Shown here one piece after another: positions 33,478 through 41,421 of a DNA stretch of 49,722 nt. The position numbers and the translations under genes are program-made. The stretch spans positions 1-49,722 of the forward strand of contig CAZNOX010000012.1 of the NCBI GenBank assembly GCA_964574875.1, read 5' to 3'. Below the pieces are notes generated by a model, which saw only the letters and a list, made by a program, of their open reading frames with translations, ran no database searches and was not told the DNA's origin. Source of the DNA: DSCS01 sp035391585 (GTDB taxonomy: Bacteria > Macinerneyibacteriota > Macinerneyibacteria > Macinerneyibacteriales > DSCS01). The stretch's first letter is position 1. Each line of letters opens with the position of its first letter.

Positions 33478-33505
33478 ATTATAAAAAGAGCACCCCCCCT
33501 GTCAA
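33478..33505 (-). promoter_or_regulatory. Perfect-consensus promoter of speD-speE
   Basis: TTGACA (33500-33505) and TATAAT (33478-33483) with a 16-base spacer. The spacer contains a run of seven G residues. Transcription should start near 33471, leaving a leader of about 125 bases. Confidence 0.88.
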
Positions 33506-33536
33506 GTTAAAATTTATGAGAATGGCCTTGCTCGCT

Positions 33537-34226
33537 TTATCGGCTCCCGGAAGGCCTTTTCTCATGTGACGTGTTCAGAGTGAGGGTCACTTCAGGGATT
33601 TCGCCCGGGGATAATGCTGTTCCGTCAGAGGAGGACATGGTCCAGACAATGGTTCCACTCTTCTCTTTGACGACAAGCGGCCCCTGAAAGGACCTTTTGC
33701 AGGCCTCGGGGTCATGGAGTGTCAAGTTCTGGCTGCTGTCCCGGTACGCGGGCCCGGTATGAAAAAGAAGCTGAAGAGCTGTGTCTGATACGGTGAACTC
33801 CCATTCCAGCTCCAGGATCATCTGGGCTTCAACCCCCTCCATATGAAATGTGACAAAAGGGAGATCTTTGAGAAGGCCGTCCTCCTCATGGAGCCGATAG
33901 GGGAACCGGGCCATCTCTTCATCGTTGAGAAAGGCTATCTCTCTCGTTTCCGGGTCTCTCCGGACAAGACGGATCCGGAGAAGTTGAAAATCATGAGCCT
34001 TCATGGAGTGAAACCCCGAAAGAGGATAGAGAAAAAGAGTCCCCTCTTCAAAAGCCTTCACAAGGTCATGGCCCCGGATACGGAAGCCTGAGGGCAAAGG
34101 AAAGACGTCATAAGACCGCTCCAAATAAGCGTAAGCCGGAATCCCTTCCCGTTTTCCTGCCCCTTGAATGAGAAGCATAAGAAAAACCAGAAGGAGAAAG
34201 GGGAGAGGAGTCTGCTGTCTTGTCAT
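33537..34226 (-). CDS. Exported protein of unknown function
   Basis: The 229-residue protein has a signal peptide (hydrophobic residues about 9-22, probable cleavage after QGAG) and a mainly beta-stranded mature part without cysteines or recognisable domains. It is charged and ends in a basic tail. The ATG has no ribosome binding site and stands six bases after a TATACT box, suggesting a leaderless mRNA. It is divergent from the cobalamin riboswitch-btuB unit, but nothing in the sequence ties it to B12 uptake. Confidence 0.75.
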   Translation of the reverse strand: MTRQQTPLPFLLLVFLMLLIQGAGKREGIPAYAYLERSYDVFPLPSGFRIRGHDLVKAFEEGTLFLYPLSGFHSMKAHDFQLLRIRLVRRDPETREIAFLNDEEMARFPYRLHEEDGLLKDLPFVTFHMEGVEAQMILELEWEFTVSDTALQLLFHTGPAYRDSSQNLTLHDPEACKRSFQGPLVVKEKSGTIVWTMSSSDGTALSPGEIPEVTLTLNTSHEKRPSGSR

Positions 34227-34232
34227 ACAGGA

Positions 34233-34260
34233 AGTATAGCAAAGAAGAAGAGGCAGGCAA
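34233..34260 (-). promoter_or_regulatory. Promoter of a probably leaderless gene
   Basis: TTGCCT (34255-34260), 16-base spacer, TATACT (34233-34238); the -10 box ends six bases before the ATG at 34226. Confidence 0.65.
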
Positions 34261-34268
34261 GGTTTTCA

Positions 34269-34296
34269 TTGACCCGTCCCGGTGATGGACTATACT
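34269..34296 (+). promoter_or_regulatory. Promoter of the riboswitch-btuB transcript
   Basis: TTGACC (34269-34274), 16-base spacer, TATACT (34291-34296), ending just upstream of the riboswitch core. Confidence 0.75.
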
Positions 34297-34303
34297 TGAG
34301 CTG

Positions 34304-34430
34304 TTCAGAAGGGAAACGGGTGGAAGGCCCGTGCTGCCCCGCAACTGTAAGCGGAACGAAAACCTCTTTATGCCACTGTGTGTGATACACGGGAAGGCGG
34401 GTGAGTAGGCTGCCGCAAGCCAGGACACCT
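34304..34430 (+). ncRNA. Cobalamin riboswitch
   Basis: The leader contains the conserved cobalamin-aptamer blocks in order: GGGAA near 34311, CCCGTGCTGCCCCGCAACTGT near 34328-34348 (read in part), GCCACTG near 34372, GGGAAGGC near 34391 and the B12 box GCCGCAAGCCAGGACACCT at 34412-34430. It stands directly upstream of a BtuB-type receptor gene, its usual target. Binding of adenosylcobalamin should lower btuB expression. Confidence 0.95.
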
Positions 34431-34457
34431 AATGGACAGAGGCTATCACATCTTCAC

Positions 34458-34473
34458 CAACTCGAGGGGGTTG
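34458..34473 (+). promoter_or_regulatory. Ribosome-binding-site hairpin of the btuB riboswitch
   Basis: CAACTC-GAGG-GGGTTG folds into six pairs (one G-T) and holds the GAGGGGG ribosome binding site that serves the ATG at 34477. No T run follows, so the riboswitch probably acts on translation rather than by termination. Confidence 0.6.
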
Positions 34474-34476
34474 ACT

Positions 34477-36411
34477 ATGCGTCATGTTTTTTTGTTTATC
34501 CTGTTTTTATCCGCAGCACTCACTCCGGCCCTGCCGGAAGAATACCTCATCACCGCCAATCGCGTGAAAGAGGATCCGGCCCAGGTCACTGCGGATGTCA
34601 CCGTTATCGATGAAGAGGAGTTCAGGGAAAAGGATTATCAGGATCTTGATGCCCTGCTCTCCTCACTCTCGTTCTTTTCCGTGACAGAATACGGACCCTG
34701 GGGAGGATCTTCGGTCCGGCTGGGAGGAAGCGCTTCAAAAAACCTGCTCGTTCTTCTGGACGGGGTTCCTCTGACCAATCCTACCGGTATTGAACGGGGC
34801 TTCAGCCTTCCCAACTTTTCCCTGGCCGGTGTGAACCGGGCCGAGGTCGTCCGGGGAGCCAACAGCGCCGTCTACGGATCCAATGCCGTGACAGGAGTCG
34901 TCAACCTGATGACAGATTCCGATTTTTCACCGTTGCTGACACTTTCGCTCTCCCATGGGAGTTACGGTCTTTTTTCAGGGAAGACATCACTCTCACACAC
35001 CCTGTTCAACACGGCCGCGACACTCACGGCAGAATACATGACAGCCCGGGGATATAATCTCTCGCCGGAGGGATCGGAAAAGGACGGAGCCTCCGGGTAC
35101 ACGCTTGATGCCACACTGGACCACGCTCTGTCTCCCGCCTTCTCTCTCACAGCACGGGCCCGCTACATGAACTCCTCACTGGATTATGACAGCTGGTCCT
35201 ACCAGGCGGCTGATGCTCCTCTGACTGAAGACAACAGTATCCTCTTCGCCATGGCCCGCGGGGAAGGAGAGCTCTTCTCCGGCCACCGGAGTCTGATGAC
35301 TCTGAGCCTGAACCGGACCCGCCGGGTCTATAAAGATGACAACACGGAAACGGACCGGTACTCGGGTTCCGTCCTGCGGCTTTCTCTTCAGGACGACATC
35401 TCCGCAGGACGGGCCACATGGTCTGTGGGAAGTGACCTGACTTATGAACTGGCCCGCCAGGACACCTCCTATGATTACGATATGGAGAGCGAGTCCATGA
35501 CCCTCTCCGAGTTCTATACCGGAGTCTTCAGTGCCTTATCGGAGAACGTCTCCTTCGATGCCGCTGCCCGGATCCTTGTTCCCCATACAGACAGCAGCGG
35601 GACGGCTGTGGTCTATAAGGGCGGGCTCCGCTGGAATGCTCTCCGTGTTCCCTGGAAAACGGACCTTTCTGTGAACTACGGGACCTCCTATAATCTGCCC
35701 ACCCTGTTTCAGCTCTACGGGACAGCCCTGGACTGGATGACCTCTTCTCCGGTCACTGTAGGAAACCGTGACCTGAAACCGGAACAGGGCGCGAATGTCA
35801 ACATCCGGATGGAAAACACGCTCTTTGACGGCCGTGTTGAATTCGACCTCTTCTGGAGCCGGGAATCCTTCAAAGATTACATCACCATGGATTACCTGCT
35901 GAACCGTTATGTGAACCGTGAAAAAGCGCTCATCAATAACCTTGAGCTTCGATCCTCTGTAGCCTTTCATCCGGGATCCTGGGACATCCGGCTTTTCGGC
36001 CAGTATCTCATCACACGGGCGAAAGACACCACAGAGCAGGTCCATACCTCTATGCCCATGATCCCGGAATACTCCTCTCTTGCGGGCCTGCATGTCGCCT
36101 GTCCCGAGGGAGCTGCCGAGATCTCTCTGAAGACCACAGGGGAACGGCTTTCCGGTTATCCCGTCCTGACCATGCCGGCCTATTCCCTGCTTTCAGCGTC
36201 TCTCACCTGGAATGTCTCAGAGGCCCTCTCCGTGAACCTCAAGGGAGACAATCTCACAGGGGAGAGTTATCACCAGACGGTTGAGATGGTGGATTCCGGC
36301 TACGGTCCTGCTCCGCTTATCACCGGAGTGAGCGGATATGTCCAATACCCGGGCTACAGGACACCGGAACGCTCCTTTCAGCTCAGCCTGACTTACCGCC
36401 TTCCCTTATAA
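34477..36411 (+). CDS. btuB: TonB-dependent outer-membrane receptor, BtuB-type (cobalamin)
   Basis: The 644-residue protein has a signal peptide (about 1-18), a TonB-box-like EEYLITANRV right after it, a plug domain (about 25-140 with YGSNAVTGVVNLMT) and a long beta-barrel with a VNREKALINNLELRSS segment and a final strand SFQLSLTYRLPL. The cobalamin riboswitch upstream makes B12 or a corrinoid the likely substrate. It needs TonB-ExbBD, encoded at 3964-6067. The ATG at 34477 is chosen because GAGGGGG precedes it and the signal peptide starts there; an earlier in-frame ATG at 34432 lies in the riboswitch platform. Confidence 0.92.
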   Translation: MRHVFLFILFLSAALTPALPEEYLITANRVKEDPAQVTADVTVIDEEEFREKDYQDLDALLSSLSFFSVTEYGPWGGSSVRLGGSASKNLLVLLDGVPLTNPTGIERGFSLPNFSLAGVNRAEVVRGANSAVYGSNAVTGVVNLMTDSDFSPLLTLSLSHGSYGLFSGKTSLSHTLFNTAATLTAEYMTARGYNLSPEGSEKDGASGYTLDATLDHALSPAFSLTARARYMNSSLDYDSWSYQAADAPLTEDNSILFAMARGEGELFSGHRSLMTLSLNRTRRVYKDDNTETDRYSGSVLRLSLQDDISAGRATWSVGSDLTYELARQDTSYDYDMESESMTLSEFYTGVFSALSENVSFDAAARILVPHTDSSGTAVVYKGGLRWNALRVPWKTDLSVNYGTSYNLPTLFQLYGTALDWMTSSPVTVGNRDLKPEQGANVNIRMENTLFDGRVEFDLFWSRESFKDYITMDYLLNRYVNREKALINNLELRSSVAFHPGSWDIRLFGQYLITRAKDTTEQVHTSMPMIPEYSSLAGLHVACPEGAAEISLKTTGERLSGYPVLTMPAYSLLSASLTWNVSEALSVNLKGDNLTGESYHQTVEMVDSGYGPAPLITGVSGYVQYPGYRTPERSFQLSLTYRLPL

Positions 36412-36420
36412 ACACTTCCG

Positions 36421-36449
36421 GCAGCCCCTCCTGACTCAGGTGGGGCTGC
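36421..36449 (+). terminator. Hairpin after btuB, probable terminator
   Basis: GCAGCCCC-t-CCTG-act-CAGG-t-GGGGCTGC is a strong 12-pair stem ten bases after the btuB stop. The following T content is poor (TCTCAACCTCTTT), so termination may be partial or factor-assisted. Confidence 0.65.
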
Positions 36450-36459
36450 TCTCAACCTC

Positions 36460-36487
36460 TTTACTTTACCCTCCTCTATGGTAAGAT
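36460..36487 (+). promoter_or_regulatory. Promoter of a probably leaderless methyltransferase gene
   Basis: TTTACT (36460-36465), 16-base spacer, TAAGAT (36482-36487). The -10 box ends six bases before the ATG at 36494. Confidence 0.5.
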
Positions 36488-36493
36488 AAGGTC

Positions 36494-37657
36494 ATGGAAC
36501 GATACGACTCTGCTGTGATCACCGGTTTGTCCCCCAAAGGTTTTTTTACAGGCCGGGGAAGCACAGGACGTGATCTTCTCTGCCTCTATACCGATATCGG
36601 GGAAGAGACTTACGGCCCCTGGTTCAGAAAAAAAAGAAAAAATTATCACCGGACAGAGACGCTTCTCAGCCCTCCCTCTCCCAGCCGCATCACACCGGAA
36701 TGCCCTTTTTTTACCCAATGCGGAGGATGTGACCTGCAGCATCTGAGTCTTGCAAGGGAGCATGAGATCAAGACTCTTCTGGCCCGTGAACTTCTGGGCC
36801 GCCTTCCGGAACGCCTTATCCCTTCCCCTCTGACCTACGGTTACCGGAACAACATGGAATTCACGTTTTCTCCTCAGGCCATGGGACTTCACAGAAAACT
36901 CTCGAAACGCCTTCTTGACATCCCCTCCTGCCCCCTCGCCCATCCCGACATCGATGAGGCCATGAGCCGTTTTCGGCTCTCCCGCATCCACGATGACGGA
37001 GAAGTGCGGTTTGTCACCACGGATGAGGGGCTTCTCACCAGGATCTATCCCAAATATGTCTCCAAGGAGACCGATACGGCCCATCTTGTTTTCGGCCCCA
37101 AAAGCATCGGCGGAATGACATATTTCGTCTCTCCCGATACATTTTTCCAATCAAATGATACTGTGCTGACTCCGTGGCTGGAGACCATCTCCGGCTGGGC
37201 GCGCGAAGCGGTTTCCCCTGAATCAACCGTTCTGGACCTCTACTGCGGGTCGGGGACCATCGCTTTGAAGCTGGCAACCCATTTCAGACATGTGACCGGC
37301 ATCGAGAACAATCCCCTCTCCCTCTTTCTCTTTGAAAAGGGGATCCCGGCCAACGGCTTCACTCCGGGGGACCTCTCCCTGATCCAGGGGGACCTGATGA
37401 CCCACGACCTCAAGGGGCTCCACCCTGATCTTCTCATTGTCAATCCTCCCCGCGGCGGCCTTTCGCCCCTGGTCAGATCATTTATCCGTGAACGAAGAAT
37501 CCCCCGGATCATCTACAGTTCCTGTAATGTGGCCAGTTTTGCCAGAGACATCGCCGAACTGGCCTCTTATCATCTGGAGAAATACATCATTGTGAACATG
37601 TTTCCCCGCACCTTCCATTTTGAAGTCGTCGGACGGTTAAAACTAAAGGAGGAGTGA
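36494..37657 (+). CDS. RumA/TrmA family RNA (uracil-5-)-methyltransferase
   Basis: The 387-residue enzyme probably methylates a uridine of 23S rRNA with S-adenosylmethionine. It has a TRAM-like start, a [4Fe-4S] motif CPFFTQCGGC with a fourth cysteine in SCPLAHP, the S-adenosylmethionine motif VLDLYCGSGTIAL, NPPRGGLSP and the catalytic cysteine in YSSCNVASFARD. Which uridine is modified (RlmC, RlmD or RlmCD type) is not clear. No ribosome binding site with proper spacing precedes the ATG. ndk follows after three bases. Confidence 0.88.
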   Translation: MERYDSAVITGLSPKGFFTGRGSTGRDLLCLYTDIGEETYGPWFRKKRKNYHRTETLLSPPSPSRITPECPFFTQCGGCDLQHLSLAREHEIKTLLARELLGRLPERLIPSPLTYGYRNNMEFTFSPQAMGLHRKLSKRLLDIPSCPLAHPDIDEAMSRFRLSRIHDDGEVRFVTTDEGLLTRIYPKYVSKETDTAHLVFGPKSIGGMTYFVSPDTFFQSNDTVLTPWLETISGWAREAVSPESTVLDLYCGSGTIALKLATHFRHVTGIENNPLSLFLFEKGIPANGFTPGDLSLIQGDLMTHDLKGLHPDLLIVNPPRGGLSPLVRSFIRERRIPRIIYSSCNVASFARDIAELASYHLEKYIIVNMFPRTFHFEVVGRLKLKEE

Positions 37658-37660
37658 ATT

Positions 37661-38134
37661 GTGGTCGAAAAAACATTTATCATGGTGAAGCCCGACGGGC
37701 TTCAAAGGGCTCTTGTCGGTGATGTGATCACGCGTTTTGAGACAAAGGGGTTGAAACTGGTGGCGCTCAAACTGCTTCTCCTGGACAAGGCACACGCAGA
37801 GCGTCATTATGCCGTGCATCGCGAAAAACCCTTTTTCGAGGCTCTCATCGAGTTCATCACATCCGGGCCTGTTGTGGCCATGGTCTGGGAAGCTGATAAT
37901 GCCGTCTATATCGGACGAAAACTCACAGGGCCCACCACACCTAACGAGGCTCCTCCGGGAACCATCCGGGGAGATTACTGCCTCAATACCCAGTTCAACG
38001 TGATCCATGCCTCCGATTCTGTCGAAAACGCAAAACGGGAGATCGCCATCTTCTTTGAACCCGGCGAGATCATCCGGTATGACAGAAGTATTAAACACTG
38101 GCTGGGGCTGGATGGGATGGAACCGGCCCTTTAG
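37661..38134 (+). CDS. ndk: Nucleoside-diphosphate kinase
   Basis: Ndk balances nucleoside triphosphate pools by a phosphohistidine mechanism. The 157-residue protein has the family layout: TFIMVKPDGLQR at the start, HYAVHREKPFF, GPVVAMVWEADNAV, and the active-site histidine in NVIHASDS. It is slightly longer than the usual 140-150 residues at the C-terminus. The GTG start has AAAGGAGG seven bases upstream. Confidence 0.96.
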   Translation: MVEKTFIMVKPDGLQRALVGDVITRFETKGLKLVALKLLLLDKAHAERHYAVHREKPFFEALIEFITSGPVVAMVWEADNAVYIGRKLTGPTTPNEAPPGTIRGDYCLNTQFNVIHASDSVENAKREIAIFFEPGEIIRYDRSIKHWLGLDGMEPAL

Positions 38135-38144
38135 GGCCGGTTCC
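38119..38144. terminator. Perfect hairpin over the ndk stop, between convergent genes
   Basis: GGAACCGGCCC-TTTA-GGGCCGGTTCC is a perfect 11-pair stem whose 5' arm encodes the last ndk codons and whose loop holds the TAG stop. No T run follows on either strand, so a terminator role is assumed from position only. Confidence 0.5.
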
Positions 38145-38156
38145 CGAAAGAATCAA

Positions 38157-38789
38157 TCAAAACATCAGAATATTGAAACCCACACGGAACATCAAACCGG
38201 AAGAGTTGAGGGTTGTATAGTACCCGCCCTCTTCATCCTTTTCAAATTTGGCACCGTTGTAGATCATCTCTCCAATGAGGCTTGAACGGGATCCGATCCG
38301 ATAGAGGACACCCCCGCCTGCCTGCCAGACAAAACCCGTGTAGGTGAGTGAATCCTCCTGGGGGTCAGTCCCGTCATCGGCCAGATCCGTAAAAGAGATA
38401 TGGGTATATCCGATGCCCAGGCCCGCTGTGACAAAGGGCTTGAGAGAGGAATAATTATCCAGGGGGATCGCCATCCTGATCTTGACTGTCAGGGGAAGGT
38501 GAAAACCTTTCCATTTGCTGAGGTAGCGGCCGGTCTCCAGGCTGACGCCGACACTTTCCGTATCTCCCAGGTCTTCCTTATCTTCGATGGTCTTCCAGTA
38601 AAGATCCCCCCCGAAGAGGAGAGAGACGTTTTCATCGATGGCATAACCGTATTCGAGTCCCCAGATGGCACCGGCTTTAAGCTCCGCGGGAGCATAGAGT
38701 CCCACCTTGAAAGTCATATTTTTGCTGGCATGGGCCGTTGAGAGGGCTACAGCCAAAAGGATAACCGTCAGTAAAAGTGATCTTTTCAT
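38157..38789 (-). CDS. Small outer-membrane beta-barrel protein
   Basis: The 210-residue protein has a signal peptide (cleavage after about residue 21, AHA-SKN), alternating amphipathic strands such as VSLLFGGDLYWKTIE and PFVTAGLGIGYTHISF, and ends in phenylalanine (NILMF), the usual C-terminal insertion signal of barrel proteins. About eight strands are likely. Its ligand is unknown. AAGGAGG precedes the ATG by seven bases. Confidence 0.85.
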   Translation of the reverse strand: MKRSLLLTVILLAVALSTAHASKNMTFKVGLYAPAELKAGAIWGLEYGYAIDENVSLLFGGDLYWKTIEDKEDLGDTESVGVSLETGRYLSKWKGFHLPLTVKIRMAIPLDNYSSLKPFVTAGLGIGYTHISFTDLADDGTDPQEDSLTYTGFVWQAGGGVLYRIGSRSSLIGEMIYNGAKFEKDEEGGYYTTLNSSGLMFRVGFNILMF

Positions 38790-38815
38790 GAGAATTCCTC
38801 CTTGGATTTTTTAAG

Positions 38816-38844
38816 ATTATAACGGAGGTTGGGGAGATTCACAA
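38816..38844 (-). promoter_or_regulatory. Promoter of the beta-barrel gene
   Basis: TTGTGA (38839-38844), 17-base spacer and perfect TATAAT (38816-38821) on the minus strand, just after the end of the small FeoB-associated gene. Confidence 0.6.
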
Positions 38845-38848
38845 GGCA

Positions 38849-39004
38849 TCAGTCTTTTTTTTCAAAGCCCTTGAATGAACAGGACCCTGCCGAGGGACAG
38901 CCGTCACATGACCCCGAAAGACAGTTCTTCTTTCTTTTTTTCATCATGATGACGAGCAGGATCACAGCGGAAAGCCCCACGGCGGCAATGAGAAGATCAG
39001 TCAT
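38849..39004 (-). CDS. FeoB-associated Cys-rich membrane protein
   Basis: This 51-residue gene starts one base after the feoB stop (TAAGATG). The product has one membrane helix (about 3-20), a basic stretch MMKKRKKN and then four cysteines in the pattern C-x4-C-x2-C-x5-C (residues 28, 33, 36, 42). That fits the small FeoB-associated Cys-rich proteins found after feoB in many anaerobes; they are thought to help ferrous iron uptake, perhaps in the way FeoC does. Confidence 0.85.
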   Translation of the reverse strand: MTDLLIAAVGLSAVILLVIMMKKRKKNCLSGSCDGCPSAGSCSFKGFEKKD

Positions 39005-39005
39005 C

Positions 39006-41168
39006 TTACCCCCATCCTAAGAGAAGTCCCCCCTGGTAGACGGCCATTGACACCAGCCAGGGAACGATGAGTGTGAGCAGAAGGACATAAAAAAGCATCG
39101 TCCAGCCGAACTCGTGTTTCACCGCAGCCAGCACGGCCACACAGGGGACGAAAAGAAGAATAAAGACCATATAAGAGAGGGCCGAGAGGGGCGTAAAGTC
39201 GTTTTCAATACGCCGGCTCAGTCCGGTCTCTTCCTCTTCGGGAACATCAAACGCCGACAGGGCCCTGACTCCGAAGATCCCCTTGAGAGAATCCAGGCCG
39301 GCCCGTCCTAACCCCGCTGCCTCCTGTCCCAGGTCATGAAAAGGTCTCAGCGGCACATCCTCTTCAAGGCTCTCCTCTTCTGTCTCATGATACATCTGGC
39401 CCAGGGCCCCCACGACGACCTCCTTGGCCACGATCCCTGGGATCAGGGCGGCCACCGGTTCCACTTTCCCGAACCCGTTGGGCTGAAAGAGAGGCGCGAT
39501 GAGATGAGCCCCTCTTCCCAGCAGAGTCTTGTCCACTGTCGTCCCGTAAGGAAGATTCATCATCACCCAGAGGATGACCATGGTGACCAGGATCAGGGTG
39601 CCCGCCTTGCGGACAAATGATTTTGTCCGCTGAAAGATGGCATTCCAGATCATTTTCCCTGTGGGGATCCGGTAGGGGGGAAGCTCCATAATGAGAGGGG
39701 CTTCTTCACCCCGGGCAAAGATCTTTTTATAGAGAAGCCCGATGATCATAGCCACAAGGATCCCCGCGGCATAGAGGCCGAAGATGACCCGGGTGGCCGA
39801 TTCCTTGAAAAAGACAGCGGTAAAAAGAGCATAGACCGGCAAACGGGCAGCGCAGGACATGAACGGCGTGAGGAGAGCCGTGAGTTTGCGCTCTTTTTCG
39901 TTATCCAGTGTCCTCGAAGCATAGATGGCAGGCACATTGCACCCGAATCCGATGAGGAGGGGGACAAAGGCTTTCCCCGGAAGGCCCACGGAACGCATCA
40001 CCCTGTCCATGACAAAGGCGGCCCGGGCCATGTATCCGCTCTCCTCAAGAAGGCCCAGGAAGAAGTAGAGAAACGCCATCAGGGGCACGAAGGAGAGGAC
40101 CGCTCCCACACCCCCGACAATACCGTCTCCCACAAGAGACCTGACCCAGTCTGCGGCTCCCGCTGCAGAGAGGCCGGCGTCGATGTACCGGCCCACAAAT
40201 GAGGTAAAGAAGGAATCGGCCCAGTCCACAAAGGGAGCGCTTCCTTCAAATGTAAACCGGAACATGAGATACATCATGAGAAAGAAGAGAGGGATCCCCA
40301 GAAATGTATTGAGGACCACTGAATCGATGAGGTCTGTCCATTGACGCCGGGTCTTTCCTGTCTGTTTGTAACAGGAGCGCAGAAGCCCCTTGATATAGCC
40401 CGACCTGATATCGGTGATGACATCAGGAACACTCTGTTTATGGTACGTCCGGATCTCTTCTCTCAGGGGCTCAAACCGGTCTTCGATCCGGCATCGCTCC
40501 AGACGCTCCAACGTCTCCGCATCCCCCTCCAGGGCTTTGACGCTCATCCAGTGGAGGGGATAGCGGCCCTGCAGTCCGCACTCTTCCAGGATACGCGCAG
40601 TCTCCCTGATCTTCTCGTCCACCATGGTATCTGTCATATGCTTATACACGGGAAGACGGGGGACGATGGGGTCTTCAGCAAGTTTGACGGCTTCTTCAAG
40701 GAGTTCGGCCACACCCTCCCCCGAGCGGGCCACGGTCTTCACGGCAGGAAGCCCGATCTCCCGGGCGAAAAGGCTGATATTGAATTCCCCTCCGAGATGG
40801 ACAAATTCATCCCACATATTCAGGGCAAGAAGCATGGGGATCCCCAGCTCCATGAGCTGCAGGGTGAGGGAAAGGTTGCGTTCCACATTGGTCATATCAA
40901 TGACGTTGATGATCATGTCCGGGCGTTCTTCCAGGAGAAAGTCTCTGGCCACTTTTTCTTCCAGGGAATAGGGCGTGAGGGCGTAGATCCCGGGAATATC
41001 CACTCCGCGGAACCGTTTTCCGTCCCGCACAAAGACCGCTTCTTTTTTCTCCACGGTCACTCCGGGCCAGTTGCCCACCTGAAGCGAACTTCCGGAGATG
41101 GCGTTCATCAGCGCGGTCTTGCCCACGTTGGGATTTCCGGCAAATGCGATGACGGTCTCTTTCTTCAC
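39006..41168 (-). CDS. feoB: Ferrous iron transporter FeoB
   Basis: FeoB imports Fe(II) through the inner membrane. The 720-residue protein has an N-terminal GTPase domain (about 1-165) with G1 AGNPNVGKTALMN, G3 DIPGIY and G4 written as NMWD, a helical regulatory domain, and two Gate regions with GFGCNVPA and GIVAKEVVVGALGQMY. It lies four bases after feoA. Oxygen-poor growth is implied. Confidence 0.97.
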   Translation of the reverse strand: MKKETVIAFAGNPNVGKTALMNAISGSSLQVGNWPGVTVEKKEAVFVRDGKRFRGVDIPGIYALTPYSLEEKVARDFLLEERPDMIINVIDMTNVERNLSLTLQLMELGIPMLLALNMWDEFVHLGGEFNISLFAREIGLPAVKTVARSGEGVAELLEEAVKLAEDPIVPRLPVYKHMTDTMVDEKIRETARILEECGLQGRYPLHWMSVKALEGDAETLERLERCRIEDRFEPLREEIRTYHKQSVPDVITDIRSGYIKGLLRSCYKQTGKTRRQWTDLIDSVVLNTFLGIPLFFLMMYLMFRFTFEGSAPFVDWADSFFTSFVGRYIDAGLSAAGAADWVRSLVGDGIVGGVGAVLSFVPLMAFLYFFLGLLEESGYMARAAFVMDRVMRSVGLPGKAFVPLLIGFGCNVPAIYASRTLDNEKERKLTALLTPFMSCAARLPVYALFTAVFFKESATRVIFGLYAAGILVAMIIGLLYKKIFARGEEAPLIMELPPYRIPTGKMIWNAIFQRTKSFVRKAGTLILVTMVILWVMMNLPYGTTVDKTLLGRGAHLIAPLFQPNGFGKVEPVAALIPGIVAKEVVVGALGQMYHETEEESLEEDVPLRPFHDLGQEAAGLGRAGLDSLKGIFGVRALSAFDVPEEEETGLSRRIENDFTPLSALSYMVFILLFVPCVAVLAAVKHEFGWTMLFYVLLLTLIVPWLVSMAVYQGGLLLGWG

Positions 41169-41172
41169 AAAA

Positions 41173-41421
41173 TTACTCCTCTGCGCTGCAGAAGATCTTC
41201 ATCGCCTGTTTATGGCCTAACCCGATACGGCAGTTGCCCACTTTGACAAGCATGGGTCCGGGAGATCCTTTGAGGATCTCGATGCTTTTCCCCCGGAAAA
41301 GGCCCAGGGCATGGAGGCGGTAGATAAAATGAGGGCCGCCCTGGATATCCTGAATGATGACACGGGCCCCTTTATGAAACTGCGCCAGTGGTGCCATGGA
41401 TCCGCCCTTTCTGTCAGCCAT
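41173..41421 (-). CDS. feoA: Ferrous iron transport protein FeoA
   Basis: The 82-residue SH3-like protein supports FeoB. The family core is seen in LHALGLFRGKSIEILKG and GNCRIGLGHKQAMKI. AAGGAG lies shortly before the ATG at 41421; a second in-frame ATG at residue 9 is less well placed. It is the first gene of feoA-feoB-small Cys-rich. Confidence 0.92.
   Translation of the reverse strand: MADRKGGSMAPLAQFHKGARVIIQDIQGGPHFIYRLHALGLFRGKSIEILKGSPGPMLVKVGNCRIGLGHKQAMKIFCSAEE

Noticed and set aside
33520..33560. GGCCTT...AAGGCC repeat at the end of the secreted-protein gene as a terminator
   Set aside because: The loop is long, the 5' arm lies in coding sequence and no T run follows.
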